Of a stretch of DNA of 64,000 bases, positions 54,958 through 64,000 are shown one piece after another (the first letter of the stretch is position 1; the number at the start of each line of letters is the position of its first letter). Position numbers and translations under genes: made by a program. The stretch comes from Cladobotryum mycophilum (lineage: Eukaryota > Ascomycota > Sordariomycetes > Hypocreales > Hypocreaceae): assembly GCA_036429605.1 (NCBI GenBank), contig CM071589.1, positions 1,488,001 to 1,552,000 of the forward strand, written 5' to 3'. The notes beneath the pieces are model-generated. The model worked only from the letters and a program-made list of their open reading frames with translations, ran no database searches and had not been told where the DNA came from.

Positions 54958-55847
54958 ATGTCTACCACAGCCACTCCTAATGTCGTTCTCTATCGTGGCT
55001 TTCCTTCAAAGGGGACATATGTCTGGTCGCCTTTCGTGATAAAACTTGAAGCAAGACTTCGCTTTGCTGGCCTCAGGTATCATGTCGAACAGGGCTCCAC
55101 GAGCAAAGCTCCTCGGGGCAAGGTTCCATACCTCGAAATAGCACACGGAGGCGAATCTGTTTCAATAGGAGACTCGTCGCTTATTGTTAAACACCTAATC
55201 GAGGCAGATGTCTGCGAGGACTTGAACGCTAAGCTGTCGCCCAGTGATCGGGCTCGAGATGCCACTCTTCGAGCTTTTCTCGAAGATAAGCTATATTTTT
55301 TCGGAGTATATTTGAGAGATTGCCTCTTTTCGGTCGCATCGACTGACTAACTCTGCAGACTTACGAAAAATGGAATGATAATTACTATACCATGCGTTCA
55401 GGAGTTCTGAGTGCCGTCCCGTGGCCTCTTCAGATCCTTGTTGGCCTTTTGGCATATCGTAGTGTTAGCCGCACCCTCTACGGTCAGGGGACCGGTCGCT
55501 TCACATCCGAAGAGGTTGCCGGCTTTAGACGTGAGTCATGGGAGCATATTAATGCCCTCGTCACTGAGGTTCACCTCAAGTCCCCCGATGGGCAATCACC
55601 ATTCTGGGTTTTGGGTGGCCAGACACCTTCCGAGGCAGACTCGGTGGTTTTTGGCTTCATCGTCGCAGGCCTTGTTTGTGATGCGCAAGTGATATGTTTC
55701 TAGTTTCTACTTCCTTTCTAACACAGATACAGAGCGCCGGATACGCAAAACATCATCAACGGCTATCCTGCACTTACCGATTACGCAGAACGAATCCACC
55801 GACAGTACTTCAGCGAGTACAGTGCATGGAAGGGCATGAAGGAGTAG
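54958..55847 (+). CDS. Glutathione S-transferase-fold protein (FAXC / metaxin-like)
   Basis: Three exons: 54958-55305, 55359-55684 and 55733-55847 (an alternative acceptor gives 55727). The first intron is GTATAT..GCAG. The second has a GC donor (GCAAGT, 55685) and joins to AG, the only choice that keeps the conserved C-terminal frame (CDAAPDTQ). The protein is 262 residues. The N-terminal thioredoxin-like domain has VVLYRGFPSKGTYVWSPFV and the GKVPYLE segment; the C-terminal helical domain ends ALTDYAERIHRQYF, as in the GST_C_6 domain of failed-axon-connections-type and fungal metaxin-like proteins. The role is not known. Confidence 0.85.
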
Positions 55848-56385
55848 GCAAGTAGGAGCAGATGGCTACCATTTTCAGGTCGAAAGTTAAGCTGTTTTCA
55901 CATTGCCCACGTTGGTCTTGATCTTCATTCCCTTTTACCTTTTCTATTTTATAGACAAATAATTGATTCTACGACTTCCGTCGCCAGTATGTCTGGGATC
56001 GAGGTTTTGTGTAATCCTCCCTGCAGGATGTACTTATGCAGAGTCGACGCCATACTGAACCAACCACAGGGGTCATGCTTGTTCGGCCCCTACCAATCAC
56101 ATGTTATAGTAAACTACAAAGAAATCATAAATTCAGCAAGAGGACCGCAGTCGTCGAGTGTTCATCATTCATGCTGTATTCCGTATTCCAGCAATCCAAT
56201 TCCGACCCTGTCCAACCGAAACCTCTGACTTTAGCCTTTCACGGCCACTATCTAAATTATGTACATGCAAGTTCAAGCCACCGCCTATCATACGCCCCTT
56301 ATTATCCATTATTGTAAAATGTACTCCAATCCTCTGCTGTAGCGCATGTCGCCCACGGATGGTGTTGCTCCATCATTATGCCCAA
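55848..56385. other. Intergenic region
   Basis: About 540 bases between two convergent genes. No gene seen. Confidence 0.5.
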
Positions 56386-57889
56386 TTATAGAACGCGCAG
56401 TACAGTGAGCAGAAAGCCCAAGCCTGCCATGATAAAGCCTCCAGCAATAGGCTCAATTCGGCCACCTGCATTGTGATCTGCCGAGGATGGTGCGCTGCTG
56501 GCAGCCACGGGCTTTGTTGGGTGCGAGACAATAGTTGAAGTGCTTCCCTCCTTAAGGACTTGCTTGGTCGTTGTGTCGGCATCGGCGGTGGCGGTGTGTG
56601 ACGGCTTCGAGGTGGTAACGGGAGTCGGTGTGAGGTCGACCTTGAACTGATCCAAGATGCACTGCTTCATGAGCTTGTTGTCGACGTAAGCGCCGGGTTT
56701 GCCCGTGGGGGTAAGGGTCAAGATGTAGGTTTGATCGAAACTGCCAGCTCCCCAACCAACAAAGCCCACAAAGACGTCGGAGTTGTCGGCGATGAACTTA
56801 TTCTGGGCGCAAAAGTTGATCATGCACTGTATATAGTGTAAGCTATAGTCAGTCACTAGTTAATCAAACCACTTACAGAATCTTCCATGGAAGCTCCAGT
56901 CTCTGAAACCATGGCCTGACGCTTGTTCGCCTTGAGCCAGGTAGCAATGCTCTTGAAGGCTTCAACATTGTTGGTCGTACACTCGACGTGGGTTCCAGAG
57001 TTGTTAATATCCAAGTACTTGTGGATATCAAGGAGCAAGTTGTCGGTACTGCCATCGGGATTCGTTACGTTTGCGAGAGCAGCGGCGCTTCCAGAAGCGA
57101 CATATGTTTCGGCACTGGCAAAGTTGGTTCCGGGAAGCAGGATGGCCTGAGTCTTGGCACCAGCTTTTCGGATAGCCGTCACGGCAGCCTGGCAGGTCTG
57201 GGCCCAGAGGTTGATGTCCAAATCGTGGGGTTCGTTCATGAGGCCAAAGACAATCCGATCTTCCTTGGCGTAGGTGGTGGCGATTTGAGTCCATAAATCG
57301 GCGAAGACGTCGTTCGAGGGGCCTCCTTGTCCGACGATGCCGCCATTGTAACGACCAAAGTTGTGGACGTCAAGCATGCAGTATGCGCCGGTATTCAAGC
57401 AGGCCTGCACCAATGCGTCGTATGCTTCGAAGTTGGTCTTGTCCAATTTGCCGAGCTTGTTGTTGACGAGGAATTGCCATGTTGCGGCTTTGGTGCTCGC
57501 GCGTCAGGCAGGGGACGTGGTGGGGGATGAGAATAGATTACTTACGCAAACGGAAGATGTTCATGCCATCGTTCTGAGTGAAATGCTTCATCTGGCCCTC
57601 GCCATCGCCGCCGCCATATCCATCGAGGGGAATAGCAATGCCCTTGAGAGGACAAGAGCCCTGTTGTGTGGTCAGTGACTGGAGTTGGGGGGGGGGGACA
57701 ATTCTGGAATCAACCAACATCAATGTCGCAACCAAAGTCAATACCTGGGATGGCAACACCCTGCGACTCTAGTTAGCATGAGAGAGAACAATTGCAAATT
57801 TATATAGATGTACAAACCAGATACTTGAGCGCGGCCGAGGCACCGGAAGCCAGAGTCAAGAGACTCAAAAGTCCAGAATTTGTGCGCAT
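56386..57889 (-). CDS. GPI-anchored GH5 endo-beta-1,4-glucanase (Cel5B-like)
   Basis: Five exons (57889-57818, 57760-57719, 57660-57546, 57487-56877, 56826-56386) give 426 residues. A signal peptide (about 1-19) precedes KYLGVAIPGIDFGC. GH5 catalytic residues are visible: the acid/base Glu in GLMNEPHDLD and the nucleophile Glu in MVSETGASME, with VGWGAGSF near the end of the barrel. A Ser/Thr-rich stalk and a hydrophobic C-terminal tail (GGFIMAGLGFLL) signal a GPI anchor, as in Trichoderma Cel5B. The second intron contains a G-run (about 57697-57707 on the + strand). Expected to cleave cellulose at the cell wall. Confidence 0.92.
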
Positions 57890-60800
57890 GATGTTTGGTG
57901 GGTGGGTAAGATTAATTACAGAGGTAGGTCGAAAAACAACGATGCGTCGTCGCGATGCAAAAAATTAAAATCAAAACACAAAACAGCCTTTTAACGAGTG
58001 ATGAGAAGAATTGCAACTGAAGCAGCAGCAAGTAAAAATGGAGATGAGGTTAACGAGAGAATATGTACATCAAAAAACAAACGTTTATGACGAAGATGGC
58101 TATTATTGATCCAACATTATCAACTGGGTAACGAGCGACTGATGAATGGATGCAAGCGAGCGAGTGAGCGAGTGAACGATGGAGGCTTGGGGGAGGGACG
58201 GGAAGGGCAACAGACTTGAACTGACTGACTGAGTGGTTGGACCAACAGATGGAAGAAGAGATGACGGGACGGATACGAACCAATGCAAGCAAGCAAGCAT
58301 GGAAATAATCACACCCACCACCACCACCGCCAACACTGCATCCAACAAATCCAGGTCCCCAATCCAATCCCCCGTATCGCCAACCCAGCCCAGCCCAGGT
58401 TGGTTGCAATGGATGGATGGATCCAATTCCACCTTGCGCTTGGGCTCATGGATTAGTTTTAGCACCCCCGTGGATCCTTGCTCAGGCTACAGGCATAGCA
58501 CAACCCGCTATAACACCCGCTATAGCACGCCCCTATTCCTAATATTGACTGCTGGGCGAATCCAGATTGGGGCTGAGGCATTTTAACCAATCGTTTAATT
58601 GAATTTTGGCAACTTGTCAGGCACGTCTATGCACGTATCAGGCTTAGCGTCATTTCGAGTCCTTCGTATTCCAATGCCAATGTCATATTGATGTCTGACA
58701 CGAATTTTATGCAACGTTTGAGCCAAGATTAGGCACAATCTGACCTAAAGAGGATGTTGGATGAGGATGCATGAAAATGCAAGGTCCCCTGAACTGCTTC
58801 ATGCAGAGCGCAAATCCTTCCAGTTCCTCTCAGGTACTTGTAGTACGCCTGATGCATCGTCCAGTCAACGCTAAACTTCTACAGAGTCTCGAGGAAACAG
58901 ACAGACAGACAAACAGGGCACACCAAACGTCTATCCGGCCATGGGTCTCCCCGGCAATATCGGCCCTCGACGGAGTCCTACTACTGCCAAGCAGTCTGCG
59001 TTGTTGGAAAACGTTCAGTCTAATGCAGGTTCCACTGTGGAGAGGACCCTAAAAAAGAAACGATTTTTGAAGCCCACGAGCAAACGGCGAGCCAAAAGAC
59101 GAGGCGCCTTAGTACGAACTGACGGTTCGTGACAGCAGCGGTTTGCCCCGGTTTGGCTTTATTCCTCGGCAGGACAAAAAGAAAGAAGAAGAAAACAATA
59201 ACAACCACGTAAACACGAGCCACGAGAGTCAAGCAGCTGGGTCATCGTATTCCATTATACTCCGTATCTCAGCTTCCGATAATAGACCTCAAATTCACTC
59301 GTCATCTCATGTCATGAGTTCCGCCTCTGTCCAGCCTCGGCCTTTGCCGAATTCAACCAGCACTCCACCACTGCAACGTTGTTGCTAGTCAGTATCCCCA
59401 ATCCGACTTGACGCACCGAGTACTGAGGATATTGTCTCTGTCGCGACGAATAAAGTCGCGTCACCAATATCAATTAACAGAGAGCAGTCGAAAGTTTATC
59501 CTTATTTGTATCTGTGTTCAATTTCCTACTTGAATTCATCACAATTCTGCGTGGTGGATAATCTGATGGGCCAAACATGATCAACATTAATTCACATGCG
59601 GCTTCCTTTCACCTGCCGTGAATCATGCAAAGCTCGCTTGATCATTTTCTCTTTGACAGCACTTGACGCAATAGAACCCACGGTACAGCTGTACCAAACG
59701 GTCCCTGCCAGAAAGTTATGACAATCCTCAATATCGAATCATTCCCAATACAAATACTCAGATTCTGCCCTTTCAACCGCGCACCCTCAGCTTCAGTGAG
59801 CTTCTTGGATTTCATCATGCCCAGAGGCGGCCATTCACTATACTGCCTGGAGTTGGCCAAAGTTGGACGTTTTGTTTCATCAATTGCTTCTTGATTTGGG
59901 TACAGCCTAGTAGCTGGCACAGGAGCGACGTGTCTCTCGGCAAACTTGACTGGTATCCGTATTCATCCCGGAGCTATGGAAAACGGGCACTTTACCGAGA
60001 ATGCTAACCAACGCATATGCTAGACCTCCTTCGATGTTTGGACTAACATCCTCCAAAGCAAGCAGGTAGTTGGGCTGTATGTGTATCAGCCTTGGTCATC
60101 TGACTACCTAACCCTGCCGCGCCGCTTCTCAGAACCATTGTGAACTAAACAGGATGTTATCTCGCTAGGGCGTATGTAATAAAGATTCGCCTATTTGAGA
60201 GATGGCAGTCACTATGATATTGCGGTGTTATTGGCCGTATTGTCAATCGTTATATAACGTTGGATAGATTATTCTACATGTTGACATTATCGTGAACTAC
60301 TTCGAACACGACCAGAGCACGGATTCATTCAATAATCCTTCCTCATATAATCTCTTCATCACAGCCAAAAATCGGCGTTGAAGGGCCCGACGCAGGAAAA
60401 TACAGCACGCGATTATCAGTATTGAGACATGAATCGAGGTAGACACGGAGTATCGATCATAGCATCGTGTGCAGTCATTGGACATACCGCGTCAAGTTTT
60501 ATAAAAACACGCGCAGTCGCTTCGAATTTTTGAGGCAAATTTATGAGAGGCTATCCTTGGAAACACAACCGCACTAAACTGCTACATGGCCGACCACTGG
60601 AGATGGATTGATGCGTGGCAACATCATACAAGTAGTGCTTATAAGACTGTCGCCAAGCCCTCGCTTAGGGCTCCTGATTCTTCATGCACGGGCACTGATG
60701 ACGATATGGGCAACATACGGAGAGCGATTCGTGGAAAATATCCCACTTCGGCCCCTTGACATAATAAGACGTGCGTTTCTAATGCGTAAAGAAGGGTTTG

Positions 60801-61887
60801 CCACCAAAGAACCAGATGTTTTTTTCATTAATGTTGAGCAACATCTAGAGTTCCTCTCTGCTACGCAAAGCCGCCTATGAAATTTGCTAGAGTACATACT
60901 GTTACGGAGTCGATTGCAGAGCTCAGGCGATCTGCCGGATTTCCTGTTACCGCAGGGGCATGTCTCGAATCCTTGAAATATCATCTTTCTATCATCGTGT
61001 TCCCTTTTTTCATGTTTCGGAGAACTAGATGAAGAGCGTGTTCTAGGTTTCGCCGTATCGTCATGCCTTTGCTTTCTGCGAAAAACATAGCTCAGCAATC
61101 ATTCTGCCCTCAACAAGTAACTCAGGATGTCTTATCAGAAATCCGGTCAAACTCAGACATCAGAAATCATGTTTTCATTAAAGCGCCTTGAAAATGGCAA
61201 CACAGTGCGTTTGACAGCCCGTTATTCCGGTCAAGATTGCAGAAAGAAGAAGGTCGGCCACCAGTGGGCTGGGTGGGAGACCGCAGGAGTTGAGTGTTGG
61301 TTTGTAAAACTCAGTCTCAACAAGGAGTTGGAGGTCACGCGATACTCATCATTTATCTTAGCTACCATGAAAAGATGATGTACATTGCTAACGGGAAACC
61401 CGGTCCTCCTTCATCTGTTTCAAACAGGTGAGCGACATTGCCGTTTCGGCATCCCACGTTGCAGCCATTCAATTCCGGCTCGGCGCTATGACAATATCAC
61501 GCCCTGTTTCGACAGATGATCAAACGATAAGATGGAGATTTGACAGCCTGTTAGCCATCTTGAGCTTAATTACTAGCGCCTCCGGTAGCTAAAGAACTTC
61601 CATTCTCTCTCAAATGTGCTGTTTTCGGCGCGATAATGCAACGCCGTCGGGGCTTCTTTGGTGGGTTTTTTTTCTTTCGAAACTTCTCCATCGGCTCATA
61701 TCCCTAGATGATCTTGTTTGCGATAGTTTCTCCAGTCTACTCGACCAAAAGAGGGAAAGGGCGTACTCCCAGGCTCTGATACAGAGATGGATGGGGCATA
61801 TATAATATGCACAAAAGCCCATATCTCTCCTTGAGGCTCTATAGTGTAAGCTTTCACTTTGACTTTGTAACTCTTCGAATAAAGATC
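57890..61887. other. Gene-poor region, 4 kb
   Basis: No convincing gene. A minus-strand stretch at 59642-59970 reads as protein-like (VPATRLYPNQEAIDETKRP ... ending RQVLSKRK) but has no good start and could be a remnant exon. Several small open frames overlap on both strands near 60.6-61.4 kb without family features. GC-poor spots and direct repeats of short length only. Confidence 0.5.
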
Positions 61888-64000
61888 ATGGGGCGATCTT
61901 TGTTTCTTCTCGCTTCACTAGGAGCTGCCGTAGCTCAATCCATGTCTACTGCTTTGCCGGTTGAGATTGAATTTCTTCACGAGTTGACATCTCGCTTGGC
62001 TAACATCCATGTTACCAGCAAAGTACAAACTGATGGACCCCTGACCTTTACTTACGGATCTTGCATAACCGAATCACAACACGACGGAGCCGATCACAGC
62101 GTTGCCGAGACGCGGATAGCGCATGGCGATTCCCGCCTTGTTTGGATTATCCCAGAAGATGCTCAAACTGAAGGCTGCATCTCGGCTTGGACCGAAGCAG
62201 ACGTCTTGGCTGGGCGAAGTCGGTCTCAGAAGCTTCATCAGGTGAAGCGAAGATCTCAAAAGCGAGCGCTGGGTACAATTTCCATCTTATATTATGCGGG
62301 GTTTCATCAACGCTATGCTTTCTTTTGCTAATGTTTGCGTATTGTCACAGATGCAATTGCAATGACAAATGCAACTGGCTTTGATACACTCGGAGCTTGG
62401 TTCAATGGCGTTGAGTTTCTCGCACACAAGGAGCCCGGTGCTGTTGACGTCAAGGCAGCAAAGAGCAAGCGGATTGCCATTGTTGGTGCTGGAATGTCTG
62501 GTTTGATGACTTACTTAATTCTACACCAGGTGGGCTTCACCAATGTCACGATCCTGGAAGCCAGCCAGCGACTGGGAGGAAGAGTTCATACATCGTATCT
62601 TTCTGGCGGTCCTTCTGACTACTCGTACCAAGAGATGGGACCGATGCGATTTCCTCTAACATACGTCGATCCTGTGACTAACAAATCGTACAACGTTTCC
62701 GACTTTCAGTTGGTCTATTCTCTCGTCGAAGAGATGAACAGAATCAATAAGCACGATGACAGCACTCGTATCAATTTCATCCCCTGGATAGAGGAAAACG
62801 AAAATGGCTTGCAATACAGAGACGGCATCCGGATGCCAAACGGTCTTCCTCCAACAATCAAGCAAATTTCAGAAAACGCTTCCCTCTCGATTCCCTACGT
62901 TTTGGATGCAGAAACACAGGCTTTGAGCGACAAATTGACCTCTGCGCTACCAGATACCTCCTTCAAAGTCAAAGTTGCCGAAAACATGTACAAAGCTCAC
63001 AGGGAATGGATCAACTCCGGTCTTGTGGGAGGAGATGGCGATCACTGGTCCGAATTTGCTTTCATTTCCCAGTATCTAAAGGGAAGCCTCAACAGCACCG
63101 ATATCCTTGGCCCTTATGCCGCCAATAGCTTCTGGGAGACTGTTCATGAGAGGGTTTACGAGCTTGCGGCGACTCGAAGGACCATTGACGGAGGCGTCAA
63201 CCGTCTACCAAAGTCATTCGAGCCTTTAGTCAAGAACATCACTCGCATGAATACCAAGATTGAGCGAGTAAAGTACGCGGACAACAAGGTAACCCTACAA
63301 TGGCGAGACAGTTTTAAGGACACCAACTTTCACAGCTCGTCTTTTGATTACGCTGTTATTGGTGTTCCATTCACTGTTGTTCGACAATGGCGTCTACCGC
63401 GGTTAGGTGCCACAATCACAAACGCAATCAAGAATCTTGGATATGCCTCTGCCTGCAAAGTGGCCCTGGAGTACTCTGAGAGATTCTGGGAGAAGCTGGA
63501 GAATCCCATTTACGGAAGCTGCAGCACCAGATCCGACATTCCCGGGGTTGGGTCAATTTGCTATCCCTCGTATAATCTGAATGCATCAGGCCCGGCATCC
63601 ATCTTGGGCAGTTATTTACAAGGCCCTGATGACCATGAGATTGACAGAATGATGACCATGTCCGAGGAAGAGCATGTGCAATACATTCTGGATGCCGTGA
63701 CGGAGATTCACGGCGAAGACACGCGCAAACTATACACGGGGAAGTATGAGCTCAAGTGCTGGGCCCAGGATCCTTTGCAGGTGGGGAGCTGGGCGCATCC
63801 CACAGCTGGGCAGCACGAGCTGTACATTCCTGAATACTTTAAGATTCACAAAAATGTAAGTTTATCGAAAACTCGAAACGCGTCACCGGCGGAATTAACA
63901 TTGATGGTAGATGATCTTTGTTGGTGAGCATACTTCTTACACACACGGCTGGGTGCCTTCTGCTCTGGACTCTGGACTCAGAGGCAGTGTCCAGTTGCTT
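61888..64000 (+). CDS. Flavin L-amino acid oxidase (3' end beyond the window)
   Basis: Exons 61888-62272, 62351-63855 and 63911-64000 (continuing) give 660 residues so far. A signal peptide is at about 1-17. An N-terminal domain follows, then the FAD-binding Rossmann motif (IAIVGAGMSGL), LEASQRLGGRVHT, and the substrate/flavin segment GPMRFPL. The C-terminal exon begins IFVGEHTSYTHGW, the conserved FAD motif of fungal L-amino acid oxidases. The enzyme oxidises L-amino acids to keto acids with hydrogen peroxide and ammonia release and is typically secreted. Introns are GT..AG; the last exon reads through the edge without a stop. Confidence 0.93.

Noticed and set aside
60682..61098. 138-codon minus-strand frame in the gene-poor region
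   Set aside because: Arg/Ser-rich without recognisable domain and overlapped by other small frames; no support for coding.

Overview
This window is nuclear DNA of a filamentous ascomycete, most likely a Sordariomycete and plausibly Hypocreales. The order-level placement is inference. The evidence is the gene content and structure: short introns of 46 to 78 bases with GTRAGT-type donors and CTAAC-like branch points, monocistronic genes on both strands, zinc-cluster regulators, HET-domain genes, a cerato-platanin and a GPI-anchored GH5 glucanase. No virus, CRISPR array, rRNA or convincing tRNA was seen.

Layout. 0-8.3 kb: edge of a membrane-anchored gene, a secreted class C beta-lactamase-like protein, homoserine kinase (threonine synthesis) and a cerato-platanin. 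10.4-15.1 kb: three genes on the minus strand, namely a HET-domain protein, an ISG12/IFI6-like hydrophobic protein and an unrecognised membrane-anchored protein. 15.8-25.9 kb: two paralogous secreted histidine-phosphatase-like genes flank a zinc-cluster regulator divergent from an M20 amidohydrolase, and a transferase-family acyltransferase; a small cysteine-rich SH3-like secreted protein follows. 26.4-37.2 kb: a second HET protein, a metallo-beta-lactamase-fold protein convergent with a second zinc-cluster regulator, an NB-ARC/TPR NLR-type protein and an F-box protein. 40-57.9 kb is mostly conserved housekeeping: DMT-type transporter, aldo/keto reductase, mitochondrial PPR protein, mitoribosomal bS18m, U3 snoRNP protein Imp3, a methyltransferase, an ERCC6L2-like SNF2 ATPase, a GST-fold protein and a Cel5B-like endoglucanase. 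58-61.9 kb is gene-poor. A flavin L-amino acid oxidase runs off the right edge.

How they fit together. The first 37 kb holds two HET proteins, one NLR and one ISG12-like protein, so it looks like an accessory, self/non-self-recognition-rich stretch. The right half is more conserved. A striking secondary feature is that five genes carry apparent small frameshifts: the acyltransferase, the SH3-like protein (two), the NLR 3' end, the aldo/keto reductase and the PPR-protein presequence. In the cases that could be counted, a one-base correction per site restores a coherent reading frame through the splice sites. Either several accessory genes are decaying or the assembly has indel errors. The PPR case, in a likely essential mitochondrial gene, argues that at least some are sequence errors.
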